A stretch of DNA of 64,000 nucleotides from Asterella californica (Eukaryota > Streptophyta > Marchantiopsida > Marchantiales > Aytoniaceae), in contig JAYKYS010000010.1 in the NCBI GenBank assembly GCA_036924285.1, forward strand, positions 9,362,001 through 9,426,000, read 5' to 3'. The notes below the pieces were generated by a model, which was not told the DNA's origin, ran no database searches, and saw nothing but the letters and a program-made list of their open reading frames with translations. The translations under genes were made by a program, and so were the position numbers. How positions within the stretch are numbered: position 1 is the first letter of the stretch; the number at the start of each line of letters is the position of its first letter. Below are positions 30,915 to 42,358 of the stretch, in pieces.

Positions 30915-31128
30915 TGGAGATCGTCATTCGGATGGTGGAGAAGACGGTGATGCGACTCAGGCTCATGATTACCTTGGGAGAAGAGATGGCACAAGAGGTG
31001 TTGTTACAACCATTTCCTTTCATTTTACCTATGGTAGATTATTCGCGAATGGAATTGGTGATGTTCGTACTCTTTTAAGCGAGTAGTTATTACACAAAAA
31101 TTAGAAGAGTAAAAGGAGTAGTAACAAG

Positions 31129-34100
31129 ATGGGAAAGCTACCCGTGTTTCATGGGAAGGACAATGAAGATGTAGAACCGTTTGTTCGAGACTTCAAAAGG
31201 GGTTGCATCGGAAACAACGTGAGAAGGAAGGAAGAATGGGTGTTGTTACTGCCAGAGTTTTTAGAAGATTTTGCTCTTACGTGGTATGACGACCGAGTGA
31301 AGAGCAAGACACCTGGTGCAGTTGAGGACACATGGGAGACGTTGAGTAATGCACTCATCGAAGAATTTCTTCCAGAAGAGAGTTATGAGAAGCTCATGGT
31401 GGAGCTTACTCATTTGAAGCAACGGTTTCGGACGGTCCTACGGAAGAGTGGAGACAATGTGGAGCTAACGATGGCGGGGATTAGAGCAGTGTTGACCAAA
31501 AACTTGGTGGGAGGGTTGAGGCCTTCAATTCGAACCCAAGTGAGGTACGAGAAGCCAACAACCAAAGCGGAGGCCATCAAGATTGCAACAAACATGGAAG
31601 AGAGTTTGGATGAAGGAGATATCATCCAACCTCATCATGTTGCTCTGGTGTCGACTCCGACTCCTGGTGTAGCCACAATGATCGCACCTGCACCATCACA
31701 ATTGGTGATTGCTTCAACGTCAGCTCCTACTCCAACGGTGGTGCCAAGACCGTTTGTCCCAACAACGATGTCTACTGCCACCTCTGATTTTCATGCCGAG
31801 CTGAAGAGCATCACCGATACTCTTGCGGATCTCAAGATAAACGTGGTGCAGTTACGAGAATGGAGGAACAAAGGTGGAGGAAGAGGTCAAAGAGGTTACG
31901 ACAACAATCCCAACCGAGGAAATCAAGGTAACTTTGGAGGCAACCAAGGTAACTTTGGAGGAATCACTTGTTGGACGTGTGGAGGTTCTCATTTCCAGCG
32001 AAATTGTCCTAACAACGGAGCGAGAAGTGCCGAAGCTGTCAGAATGAATGTGGGTGGAGGAAATCCATCACAAGGACGAGACAAGGGGGTGGCTACTATC
32101 GATGTCGTGCGAGATCCCATCTACGAGAAAGGAGAGAGTTCGAACTCTTCTCATGCACCGGTGGAGCTTTTAGCTCAAGAAAGAAAAAGAACTCGATTTT
32201 CTGATGAACCGGTTTTCATGGAGGAGTCAGCAAGTAGAAGTACTCGTTCGAGTAATGTTTCGAGTACACCAAGGGAGCCAAGAAGGAAGTTGGGGATGGC
32301 GGATTTCACCATTTCATCTTCCCAAGCGGGATATGATGTGGTTGAAGATGTGGGTGCTCAGAAAGCCAACATCACTGTTGGACAACTGATCGCACTTAAT
32401 CCCAGCTTACGAAGGGAACTCAGAGGAGGACTGAGTTCTAAGAGAAGCAAGAAGAAGAAACCCAAGAGCAAGACATCAAAGTCTGTGGGAGTAGGTGTGG
32501 TGGATGTGCATGCTTCAGAGGTATGCACTAGGGCTTCAAAGATTGAAGTCCGATTGAATGGTCATTACGTCTCTGACGTATTGGTGGATGGAGGGTCGGC
32601 TGTAAACGCCATATCGGAGAGGTTGATGAAGAAGTTGGGGATGGAACCAACTCGCCCGGCTAGCATTGTCGTGGGGATGGCTAACAAGCAACGGGTAAGA
32701 CCTCTTGGCGTGTTAGAGAAGGTGGTCGTGTCTGTGATGGGAGTTCAAACATTGATGTCCTTTCAAGTGTTAAAGGATTCTAGTTATGATTTGCTCCTAG
32801 GTAGGCCTTGGTTGAGAGCTGTGCGCACCACGGATAGGTGGCACAAGGGATACTTACGGATTGGGCCTAGAGATCATAGAGTGATAGTTCCTCTCTCGGG
32901 TGTTGGAGTTGTGACTTCTGACTCTGATAGACCCACTAGTGACTACTGGGAATCTGATACGGAGGATGATCAGAGTGTCTCAGAAGTAGATACTGGGGAT
33001 TCTTACGACCAAGAATCCTCGTCTGAGGACGAAGGATTTGGTCGAGATGAATCATTACATCAGCTTAGTGCTATTGACTTGTTGCCTCGACCAGCAGTGG
33101 AGAAAGATCCTGACAAAGAAGAGTTGAGTGAGACAGAGATTGTGAGAAGACTCTCTACCCTGAAGTTTGGTATCAATGTCACTCAAGAAGAGAAAAATAG
33201 ATTCCTAGATATATTTCGAAAATATATCCATGTGTTTGCTTTCAGCTACAAAGATTTGAAGGAGGTGACTCTCGAGACTCATCGAATCGAATTGGAGGAG
33301 CACGCAAGACCAGTTCGACAGAAGCAGAGAAGGGTCAATCTCACAACGGCAATGATGGTCAAGGAGGAGATAGACAAGTTGAAGGAGGCGAGTTTCATCT
33401 ATGAGGTGGAGAACTCAGAATGGGTTTCACCCATTGTGATTGTCAAGAAGAGGAATGGTAAGCTGCGAGTGTGCATAGACTATAAGAAGTTGAATGCAGT
33501 TACCAAGAAGGATTATTATCCTCTACCATTTATAGATGAGATTTTGGAGGAAGTTGCTGGTCATGAGTGGTACAGCTTTGGTGATGGTTATAGTGGGTAT
33601 AACCAGATCAAGATAGCACAGGAGTACCAACAGTTGACTACTTTCACTACTCCTTGGGGAACATTTGCATTTCGGGTGATGCCATTCGGATTGTGTAATG
33701 CTCCGGCCACGTTTCAAAGGTTCATGAACAAGGTGTTTGAACCATTCATAGGGAAGTTTGTTCGGGATTTCATTGACGATTTCTGTGTGTACGGACGAAA
33801 GGAGGACCACTTTGATCATGTGATCAAAGTTTTGCAGCGGTTGGAGCAAGCCAACGCTTCTCTAAATCCAGAGAAGTGCATCTTTGGCTGCGAAGAAGGT
33901 CTGCTGTTAGGGCACATCATTTCCAAGAATGGGATTGCGGTAGATCCTGAGAAGGTGAAGAAGATTGTGGATCTTCCATTTCCGATCAACTTGACAAAGT
34001 TGAGGCAGTTTCTTGACATGGTTGGATATTACCGTAGGTTTGTCTTTTCCTTCTCAAACAAAACAATAGCTTTGACTATGTACATGAAGAAGGGAGTTGA

Positions 34101-35961
34101 TTTTGACTTGATAGTGCATGATCAGAAAGCAAAGGAAGCATTTGAGGAGCTGAAAAAGGCATTAGTGACAGCTCCTATACTTGCTAAACCTGAGTGGAGT
34201 AAAGCATTTATTCTGTATACGGATGCCTCCAATGTAGCAATCGGATGTACATTAAGTCAGCTAGATGGAGATGGGCATGATCATCCTATAGCTTATGCTA
34301 GTAGGCAGATGGTTCCAGCGGAGAAGAATTACTCCGTGACTGAACGAGAAGGATTAGCGGTGATCTTTGGATTGAAGAAATTTCGACACTACTTGCTAGG
34401 AGGGAAATTTTCCATAGTCACAGATCACAAGGTTTTAAAGTATATCTTTAATAAGCCTAATGCCGAAGGTCGTATTGCTCGTTGGAAGATCCTTCTAACA
34501 GAATATGATTATGTGATCGAAGATAGACCAGGGAAGAAGCATGCGAATGCTGATCTTTTGTCAAGGGCTTATGATGATGAGGGAGAAGAACCGTTTGATG
34601 ATTCATTTCCAAACGAGCATCTGATGACCATCACAAGCATCGAGGAGATACCGGACGAGTACAAGGAAATCTGGAGTTTCCTTGTAGATGGCTCTTTTCC
34701 AGAAGGTATGCATACCCGAGAACGTTATGCGTTGATCAAGAGATGCAAACCTTACACCATGGTGGAGGGAATTTTGTTTCATCAAGGAGCAGATGGGTTA
34801 CTAAGGAGAGCAGTTGGTCAGAAGGAGGCATTCAAGCTAATGCACGAGTTTCACGACGGAACTGTTTGCGGAGGTCACTTTGCTGGTAAGATAACAGCCT
34901 TCAAGATTTTGGATGCGGGTTATCACTGGAGAGGGATTTTCAAAGAGTGTTTAGACTATTGCAAAACTTGTGACGTATGTCAAGCATTTGCTCTAAAGTC
35001 TACTAGAACACCTCCGTTAAGATCAATTCCAGTATTAGGGCCGTTTGAGAAATGGGGTATTGACTTTGTAGGTCCTCTTAATAAGACACCTCGAGGCAAT
35101 AGATACATTGTAGTCGCCACTGACTATTGTACCAAGTGGGTAGAGGCTAGACCTTTGAGGGAGACCAATGAAACAGAAGTCGGTAGATTCCTATGGGAGA
35201 GGATCATCACGAGATTTGGATGTCCGTTAGAGTTGGTCTCAGATAGAGGAGGAGAGTTTGTAGGGAGCATGACTACTGCTATGCTACAACACTTTTCTAT
35301 CAAGCCACGAGTAACGACCTCATACAAACCAAATGCTAATGGTCTTGCGGAGAAGACCAATCTTACACTTTGTATGATGCTCGCCAAAGATGCTGGTGTT
35401 GAAACTGCGAAACATACTTGGGATAAGAGGCTACATGCCATCTTATGGGAGTACCGAACGACTACAAAGACTTCTACTGGATACTCCCCATTTCGACTGG
35501 TTTATGGAGTGGAGTCCAAGTTGCCGATCCAATTCGAATTGGATACTTTTCAAACTATTCAACGAAAGTTGAAGAGGTCGAGAGGAGAAGACGTGGTCAG
35601 ATCAAGAAGGGAGCAACTCATGGAGTTGGAAGAGACCCGAGCGGTAGCAATGATCCGGATGGAACGAGCTCAGGCGTATCAAAAGAAGAATTACGACAAA
35701 CGGTTGGGCAAGAGGGAGGTAAAACCTTTTCAAGTCAGAGATTGGGTTATGTTGTATTATGCTATCAGATTCAAGAGGGCTAAGAAGAAGTTTCTTCCGA
35801 GATATTTTGGTCCTTTTGTTGTAGATAAGGTGTGGAGCAACTTCACATATGACCTTCAGGAGCTGGGAGGAAGGAGATTTGATCGGGTAAATCATGACAA
35901 GTTGAAGTTGTTTCATCGACGAAAGTTCTCTCTTCACTCCGAGGACGGAGCGAAAATTTAG
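31129..35961 (+). CDS. gag-pol: E2 gag-pol polyprotein
   Basis: 1610 residues from ATG 31129 (aagATGg) to TAG. In order: capsid-like gag (VFHGKDNEDVEPFVRDF), an Ala/Pro/Thr-rich linker, a Gly/Asn-rich stretch and CCHC CWTCGGSHFQRNC (about residue 281). Protease VLVDGGSAVNAIS (D-G-G, about 487) follows, then RT with PFGLCNAPATFQRF and FIDD (about 881), and RNase H with LYTDASNVAIG and HANADLLSR. Integrase has HDGTVCGGHF...CKTCDVC zinc ligands (about 1242), core Asp in GIDFVGP (1310), Asp in SDRGGEF (1371) and Glu in LAEKTN (1407). A basic C-terminus ends KLFHRRKFS. Compared with E1, 18 residues are missing from gag near residue 103. All enzymes are in one frame, with no frameshift needed, unlike E3. 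Confidence 0.97.
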   Translation: MGKLPVFHGKDNEDVEPFVRDFKRGCIGNNVRRKEEWVLLLPEFLEDFALTWYDDRVKSKTPGAVEDTWETLSNALIEEFLPEESYEKLMVELTHLKQRFRTVLRKSGDNVELTMAGIRAVLTKNLVGGLRPSIRTQVRYEKPTTKAEAIKIATNMEESLDEGDIIQPHHVALVSTPTPGVATMIAPAPSQLVIASTSAPTPTVVPRPFVPTTMSTATSDFHAELKSITDTLADLKINVVQLREWRNKGGGRGQRGYDNNPNRGNQGNFGGNQGNFGGITCWTCGGSHFQRNCPNNGARSAEAVRMNVGGGNPSQGRDKGVATIDVVRDPIYEKGESSNSSHAPVELLAQERKRTRFSDEPVFMEESASRSTRSSNVSSTPREPRRKLGMADFTISSSQAGYDVVEDVGAQKANITVGQLIALNPSLRRELRGGLSSKRSKKKKPKSKTSKSVGVGVVDVHASEVCTRASKIEVRLNGHYVSDVLVDGGSAVNAISERLMKKLGMEPTRPASIVVGMANKQRVRPLGVLEKVVVSVMGVQTLMSFQVLKDSSYDLLLGRPWLRAVRTTDRWHKGYLRIGPRDHRVIVPLSGVGVVTSDSDRPTSDYWESDTEDDQSVSEVDTGDSYDQESSSEDEGFGRDESLHQLSAIDLLPRPAVEKDPDKEELSETEIVRRLSTLKFGINVTQEEKNRFLDIFRKYIHVFAFSYKDLKEVTLETHRIELEEHARPVRQKQRRVNLTTAMMVKEEIDKLKEASFIYEVENSEWVSPIVIVKKRNGKLRVCIDYKKLNAVTKKDYYPLPFIDEILEEVAGHEWYSFGDGYSGYNQIKIAQEYQQLTTFTTPWGTFAFRVMPFGLCNAPATFQRFMNKVFEPFIGKFVRDFIDDFCVYGRKEDHFDHVIKVLQRLEQANASLNPEKCIFGCEEGLLLGHIISKNGIAVDPEKVKKIVDLPFPINLTKLRQFLDMVGYYRRFVFSFSNKTIALTMYMKKGVDFDLIVHDQKAKEAFEELKKALVTAPILAKPEWSKAFILYTDASNVAIGCTLSQLDGDGHDHPIAYASRQMVPAEKNYSVTEREGLAVIFGLKKFRHYLLGGKFSIVTDHKVLKYIFNKPNAEGRIARWKILLTEYDYVIEDRPGKKHANADLLSRAYDDEGEEPFDDSFPNEHLMTITSIEEIPDEYKEIWSFLVDGSFPEGMHTRERYALIKRCKPYTMVEGILFHQGADGLLRRAVGQKEAFKLMHEFHDGTVCGGHFAGKITAFKILDAGYHWRGIFKECLDYCKTCDVCQAFALKSTRTPPLRSIPVLGPFEKWGIDFVGPLNKTPRGNRYIVVATDYCTKWVEARPLRETNETEVGRFLWERIITRFGCPLELVSDRGGEFVGSMTTAMLQHFSIKPRVTTSYKPNANGLAEKTNLTLCMMLAKDAGVETAKHTWDKRLHAILWEYRTTTKTSTGYSPFRLVYGVESKLPIQFELDTFQTIQRKLKRSRGEDVVRSRREQLMELEETRAVAMIRMERAQAYQKKNYDKRLGKREVKPFQVRDWVMLYYAIRFKRAKKKFLPRYFGPFVVDKVWSNFTYDLQELGGRRFDRVNHDKLKLFHRRKFSLHSEDGAKI

Positions 35962-35974
35962 TCCGGGGGTAAAA

Positions 35975-36880
35975 TGTAACGACCTATGTTACACATAGGA
36001 AGTTGTCTATTAGTAAGGTGTTTAGTTATAACTAAGTGTTGAGAATGTTTATTGGCTGCCAAAGTACTTTAAGGATGTATCAAGTTAGTCATGACTAGCT
36101 AAAAGTTAGTTATGGTTAAACTTAGCTGTACTTTTGGCAGAATTCAGATATTTGCTAAAGAGTGAGCACTACTATCTTGTCATCTTGTCTAAAAGGTAGA
36201 AAGGGGGTGGAAAGTATCCCTTATCTCTTTTTTGACTTGATATTAGTGGTTGGATTAAAGTTGTGGACTTTGTGGGCATTAAAAACAAGAAGAGATTCCA
36301 CATGTTTCCTTTTTAGTGGGTCCTAGTGTAGAGGGGGGGTGGAAATTCGAGATTCCTTGAGAATATTCCAGAATCCTTCTAGAAGTTGTTGACTTTGAAG
36401 GAATAAGTCCATGTGAAAAGGTAAAAAGCCCATGTGATCAATGCTTTTACCTTAAGTAATATCTTAGTAAAACCCGGTAAAAGTAGTTACGGCTGAGTTA
36501 CCGGAGGGTACCAAAGTAAAAACCTAGAATGTATAAATAGAGGAGTAGAGAAGAGCTCCTCATCCTTGTTTTCACATTGTCGTAATGACAACTTGAGTAA
36601 TATAGAGAGTGTGGGATATTTTTAGCATGTGAGAACTTGAGAGACGTCGTTAGAATGGAGGATTTTAGTTGATGTGTTTAAGGAGATTTTTAGTTGATAA
36701 GTTTGTATGAATGAGTGAACTCAGCATTTTCCCTTCAAGTTCATGGTGTGCTTCCATCAAAGCCATCAGAGGTGACCCCTGAGTGAGAGACAGGCTCGAT
36801 ATGTTGCAGATTCGTGGATGACGATCGTGGAGGTTGAGAGACCGGGGGTAGTTGATCGATAGGACCGCGGAGGGTTTACA
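35975..36880 (+). mobile_element. 3' LTR of E2
   Basis: The 906-bp partner of 28187-29093. It is followed directly by the second GCAC target copy (36881-36884) and by the remainder of E1 gag on the minus strand. Confidence 0.97.
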
Positions 36881-36884
36881 GCAC

Positions 36885-38315
36885 ATCCACCACACCAACT
36901 CCCACAGACTTTGATGTCTTGCTCTTGGGTTTCTTCTTCTTGCTTCTCTTAGAACTCAGTCCTCCTCTGAGTTCCCTTCGTAAGCTGGGATTAAGTGCGA
37001 TCAGTTGTCCAACAGTGATGTTGGGTTTCTGAGCACCCACATCTTCAACCACATCATATCCCGCTGGAGAAGATGAAATGATGAAATCCGCCATCCCCAG
37101 CTTTCTTCTTGGCTCCCTTGGTGTACTCGAAACATTACTCGAACGAGTACTTCTACTTGCTGACTCCTCCATGAAAACCGATTCATCAGAAAATCGAGTT
37201 CTTTTCCTTTCTTGAGCTAAAAGCTCCACCGGTGCATGAGAAGAGTTTGAACTCTCTCCTTTCTCGTAGATGGGATCTTGCACGACATCGATAGTAGCCA
37301 TCCCCTTGTCTCGTCCTTGTGATGGATTTCCTCCACCCACATTCATTCTGACAGCTTCGGCACCTCTTGCTCCGTTGTTAGGACAATTTCGCTGGAAATG
37401 AGAACCTCCACACGTCCAACAAGTGATTCCTCCAAAGTTACCTTGATTGCGTCCAAAGTTACCTTGATTTCCTCGGTTGAGATTGTCGTCGTAATCTCTT
37501 TGACCTCCTCCTCCACCTTTGTTCCTCCATTCTCCTAACTGCACCACGTTTATCTTGAGATCTGCAAGAGTATCGGTGATGCTCTTCAACTCGGCATGAA
37601 AATCAGAGGTGGCAGTAGACATCGTTGTTGGGACAAACGGTCTTGGCACCAACATTGGAGTAGGAGCTGATGTTGAAGCAATCACCAATTGTGATGGTGC
37701 AGGTGCGATCGTTGTGGCTACGCCGGGAGTCGGAGTCGACACTAGAGCAGCATGATGAGGTTGGATGATATCTCCTTCATCCAAACTCTCGTCCATATTT
37801 GTCGCAATCTTGATGGCCTCTGCTTTGGTTGCTGGCTTCTCGTACCTCACTTGGGTTCGAATTGAAGGCCTCAACCCTCCCACCAAGTTCTTGGTCAACA
37901 CTGCTCCAATCCCCGTCATCGTTAGCTCCACATTGTCTCCACTCTTCCGTAGGACCGTCCAAAACCGTTGCTCCAACTTATCCACCCTTTCGACATATTG
38001 CCGAACTTTCTCGTCGTCTCGTTGCTTCAAATGAGTAAGCTCCACCATGAGCTTCTCATAACTCTCTTCTGGAAGAAATTCTTCGATGAGTGCATTACTC
38101 AACGTCTCTCATGTGTCCTCAACTGCACCAGGTGTCTTGCTCTTCACTCGGTCTTCATACCACGTAAAAGCAAAATCTTCTAAAAACTCTGGTAGTAACA
38201 ACACCCATTCTTCCTTCCTTCTCACGTTGTTTCCGATGCAACCCCTTTTGAAGTCTCGTACAAATGGTTCTACATCTTCATTGTCCTTCCCATGAAACAC
38301 TGATAACTTCCCCAT
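36885..38315 (-). pseudogene. gag: E1 gag with CCHC knuckle, one nonsense codon
   Basis: Minus-strand gag of E1, cut at its 3' side by E2. It reads from ATG 38315 (MGKLSVFHGKDNEDVEPF) to a TGA at about 38109-38111, where E2 has Trp (DTWETLS). It then stays open to 36876, with the CCHC knuckle CWTCGGSHFQRNC and a Lys-rich end (KRSKKKKPKSKT). It retains the 18-residue segment DDEKVRQYVERVDKLEQR that is deleted in E2, so it shows the ancestral gag length. The pol part resumes at 28186. Confidence 0.9.
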
Positions 38316-38528
38316 CTTGTAACTATTCTTTCTACCCTTCTAATTTTTGTGCAATAACTACTTGCTAAAAGAGTACGAACATCACCAATTCCATTCGCGA
38401 ATAATCTACCATAAGTAAAATAAAAGGAAATGATTGTAACTACACCTCTTGTGTCATTTCTTCTCCCAAGGTAATCATGAGCCTGAGTCGTATCACCGTC
38501 TTCTCCACCATCCGAATGACGATCTCCA

Positions 38529-38990
38529 TCACAACTCAGCCGAGTCCTCTTTTGAAGTCGACAACTTCTCCGTCTCAGCTCTTTGAGTCTCGTCCAACTT
38601 CTCGACTATTGACGTAAGTAGGGTGGCCACATCGACGCACTTGTGTCCTCTTGATAGATCACCCACTCCACAACTTGGACAAGGATCTTCTCCTAGAAGA
38701 TGAATTGGCGCTGGTGACGATGAACCCACTCGAAGTAAACTCCCGCTTTCCTTTAGCTCTCTCGGTTCTGATTCTAGTTGGACAATTCACTACTTTATGT
38801 CCTAACTCTCTACAGAAATAACACCACAAGTCGGTTTCTACTCTTCTTCTCGGAGATTCTACTTGAGATTTTGTACTAGGGTTCTCAAACTCAACGATAA
38901 CCTCTTTCGAGCTCTCTCCGACACTTACTATGACATCTAAACCTTGAGGAAGGTTTCTAAGTCTAACTTTCTAATCTTTCGAACTTCCAC
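38529..38990 (-). pseudogene. E1 ORF2, zinc-knuckle accessory ORF, frameshifted
   Basis: Counterpart of E2 ORF2. The C-terminal part from 38729 to 38529 is open and nearly identical to E2 (LLGEDPCPSCGVGDLSRGHK). The N-terminal part (38990-38740) matches in another frame, including the CCHC cysteines around 38825. An early TAG occurs near 38973 where E2 has Trp (DWKVRL). Confidence 0.7.
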
Positions 38991-39132
38991 TCATGTTGCA
39001 CCTTCTCAACCATTAAGTGGACAAAATATCTTTGAGGAAAATAACTCTACATCACTTTCTTAACTCTTTCGAGCTTTATACTGAAAATTGTGTATTATAC
39101 ATGCTATACACGAAATAAAATCCAATCTAAAA

Positions 39133-39450
39133 TTAAGAGTCCATGATAAGATCCTCATGATCATCGTCTGTACTAATCCTAACAGACATCTTAAAGTCAC
39201 TTTTGTAAGGATCACACTCTACTTCGCTAGGAGCATTCGTGGCCTCTACAGTGAATGATACTTTGAACTCAACCTTCTTCGCATCTGCGCCGATGCTCGC
39301 AGAAGCTTCTTGATATAAAGTAAAAATGGCACCCCACTTGCAATAGATGCTTGATCGCAACGCCTCTATACTTAACTTTGGCTTTTCCGTCTCCGTTTTA
39401 ACTCCCAAACGTCTCTTCTTCAACCTCGGTACTCAAACTGGATTCCTCAT
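39133..39450 (-). pseudogene. E1 ORF1, accessory ORF with early nonsense codon
   Basis: Counterpart of E2 ORF1. The frame is open from about 39423 to the TAA near 39133. Upstream, the ATG near 39450 is followed by TGA where E2 has CGA. Of about 95 aligned residues I count about 23 differences from E2, many conservative (K/R, E/D, I/L, S/T), which suggests past selection on the protein. Confidence 0.65.
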
Positions 39451-40250
39451 GACGTATCGTCAAGACTTCCTTGTATGTCGAACCATATATCTCTTAATCG
39501 GTAAGAGATCTCTCCAAGATTTTTGTGATCTCCAGTAGCTCAACCTCCAAGCTACTTACTAATGAAGTTTCAATAGAAAATTCCTTAATCAAAAGAGATG
39601 GTGCTGACTGTACAAATTTTCAGAGAACTGAAATTTATATATTTTCACTTCTCTCATGGCTTTCAAACCCCTCATCTTTGAAAATTCATGGCTCTCTCTC
39701 CATACCACCTTTTCTCTTGATTTCTGTTGTCTTAGATAGCTTATCAGCCACTCTAAAACATTGGAAAGTTTCTTAGGAAAATAAAATTCATAGAAAATCT
39801 GACAATGACTATAAACTTTTTCCAGAGAATAGAATTCCTCAACTCTCACGAATAGACCCCCTCAACTTTGAAAATTCATTGCTCCTTCTCTAGAACACCT
39901 ATTCCTATGATTTCTTTTGTCGTAGATAGGTTATCAGCCAAGCTACAATCCTGGAAAGTTTCACTGGAAAATAAAATTCACAGAAAATCTGACAATGACT
40001 ATAAAAGTTTTCCAGAGAGCAGAAATCCTCAAACGCAGAAATTTTTCTCCTCTAATACTTCTCTCTCCTCCTTTCTCTAAACTCTTGTTTCATCCCCTTT
40101 CAACTCTCCTCAAACTCTTTCTAAGTGAACAAGATGTAAAGAATAACCTCGAATGTGTCATAGATCACTACTGGATACACGAAAGGTTCTAATGTTGCTA
40201 ACATCACGTTAGCTCTCTCTCCTCCCAACGTTCTCTCCGTGTGTTCTCTC

Positions 40251-41357
40251 TTTCACGCACCTACCGCCTTGTTGCGCCAGCGGAAGTACTTGCTCAATAG
40301 GTCGTAAACTTTACACCGCTAACCTGCAAACACAATCACAAGTTAGCGTCCATGCACCACTTACTTTAGTTTTGTTTGGTCCGGATCGGAGCCGGACCGT
40401 CTCCCTAATCATCAAGCTCAGCAATCCTAAGTCCTGACTTAGATCCGTCTAAGTCGGTCCCAAACATGAGCAAGTCACAATATGACTTGGGGCGGACTTC
40501 CCATAAAGTCCAGGGTCCTAAACGGTGCCTCCAGCACACCTAGCGGCCCAACCGTCCGTGATGTCCGTCTGGGTCTAGGTTCCCGAACGGTGGTCTAACC
40601 CGCCGACTCGTTCCCTAGTCTTGTCCCAGCCCTTACATCGTTCATAAGTCCAGACATCCAAGTCTAGATCCGAACGTGCCTTGGACCAGCCCAGCCATCA
40701 CCTCATGCCCCTAGAGTCCGCCCGCCGAACCCTGGGGGTGACTCGTCCTGGCCCACCCAGGCATCGAGCCCCCTCATATATACTTCTAGGGATCGGCGGC
40801 CCCGCCCTCCTCTTTGGTCCCTGAAAATTATACCACAACCCGATTGTGGTTCGGCCATAACTTCCAGCTCGGAGGTCAAATCGAGGAGTGTTATATATCA
40901 CTGGAAAGCTCTCGACGAGACCTTTCCAATGATACCTCACTCGCCTCGAGATCTTACGTGGAGCTCCGTACACGACCTAAAACGTCGCTAGAGCTCCAAC
41001 ACTTAGCCATTTTTCTGAAAACTTGTGGTCCAGATCCAGACTCGAACCCTGTGGTTCGTCTGCGTCTCAGACCCACGTCTCGGTCCCACGTCTCGAGCCT
41101 ATGTCTGAGACTTATGTTTCAGCCCGTTCTCAGACTCGCCCCCTTAGGTCAGCGTTCGTCTGGGGCCCTCTTGGGGTAGGCCCTTAGGTCCTAACCAATG
41201 TTCCAACCTTGGTTCAGAGAACCACTTAGGGTTCATCTGACCCCGACTTCCCGGCCAAGCCGTTAAGTCTTACTCGCAGCGTTCACAACCTAGCGCAAGT
41301 CCGCTAGGGTTCTGTTGTTCGCGTCTGCGCCCGATCTTGAGAATGAGGGACGCGACA
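40251..41357 (-). mobile_element. LTR-like insertion in the E1 leader
   Basis: E2 is uninterrupted at the equivalent point (29192), so this segment is an insertion. On the minus strand it starts TGTCGCGTCC at 41357, like other LTRs here, and reaches GCGCAACA at 40270 (1088 bp, TG...CA). A further 19 bp to 40251 precede the other flank. Flanks are TCTC (40247-40250) and TCTC (41358-41361), a 4-bp target duplication. It holds no coding region. It could be a solo LTR with a few internal bases or a small non-autonomous element. Confidence 0.7.
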
Positions 41358-41447
41358 TCTCATAATCTCTTTTTGTCTAATATAAAACTGAACTCTAAAC
41401 ATTTTCAATGATCCCTTCAAGTGAGGTTTTGGCAACGGAACCAAAAA

Positions 41448-42358
41448 TGTAAACCCTCCGCGGTCCTATCGATCAACTACCCTTCTCGATCTCTCAACCT
41501 CCACGATCGTCATCGATGAATCTGCAAATGTCGGGCCTGTCTCTCACTCAAGGGTCACCTCTGATGGCTTTGATGGAAGCACACCATGAATCTTGAAGAG
41601 AAAAATGCTAAGTTCACTCATACATACACCCACAAACTTATCAACTAAAAATCTCCATAAACTCATCAACTAAAATCCTTCATTCTAACGACGTCTCTCA
41701 AGTCCTCACATGCTAAAAATATCCCACACTCTCTATATTACTCAAGTCGTCATTACGACGATGTGAAAACATGGATGAGGTGCTCTTCTCTACTCCTCTA
41801 TTTATACATTCTAGGTTTTTACTTTGGTACCCTCCAGTAACTCAGCCGTAACTACTTTTACCGGGTTGTACTAAGATATTACTTAAGGTAAAAGCATTAA
41901 TCACATGGGCTTCTTACACATGGGCTTATTCCTTCAAAGTCAACAACTTCTAGAAGGATTCTGGAATATTCTCAAGGAATCTCGAATTTCCACCCCCCCT
42001 CTACACTAGGACCCACTAAAAAGGAAACATGTGGAATCTCTTCTTGTTTTTAATGCCCACAAAGTCCACAACTTTAATCCAACCACTAATATCAAGTCAA
42101 AAAGGAGATAAGGGATACTTTCCACCTCCTTTCTACCTTTTAGACAAGATGACAAGATAGTAGTGCTCACTCTTTAGCAAATATCTGAATTCTGCCAAAA
42201 GTACAGCTAAGTTTAACCATAACTAACTTTTAGCTAGTCATGACTAACTTGATACCTCCTTAAAGTACTTTGGCAGCAAATAAACATTCTCAACACTTAG
42301 TTATAACTAAACACCTTACTAATAGACAAACTTCCTATGTGTAACATAGGTCGTTACA
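41448..42358 (-). mobile_element. 5' LTR of E1
   Basis: 911 bp on the minus strand, TGTAACGACC (42358) to GGGTTTACA (41448). It is followed (minus) by the tttttggttccgttgcc primer-binding site at 41447-41430. It differs from its partner at 25055-25978 by the poly-C run and several substitutions and short indels, so E1 is older than E2. Confidence 0.9.

Larger units (their letters stand above)
28187..36880 (+). mobile_element. E2: nearly intact Ty3/gypsy-type retrotransposon
   Basis: The element is 8.7 kb with near-identical LTRs, a 4-bp target duplication (GCAC), a primer-binding site, two small 5' ORFs, a single 1610-codon gag-pol ORF and a polypurine tract (ccgggggtaaaa) before the 3' LTR. 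It is inserted head-on into an older member of its own family (E1), between gag and protease. All pol catalytic motifs are present. The only clear lesion is a 54-bp gag deletion relative to E1. No chromodomain or envelope-like ORF is recognised. Confidence 0.95.

Noticed and set aside
37765..38295. Plus-strand ORFs opposite E1 gag
   Set aside because: Shadows of the gag coding strand; identical patterns occur opposite E2 gag.
40698..41179. ORFs of 91 and 121 codons within the LTR-like insertion
   Set aside because: They lie inside non-coding LTR sequence and have no motif.
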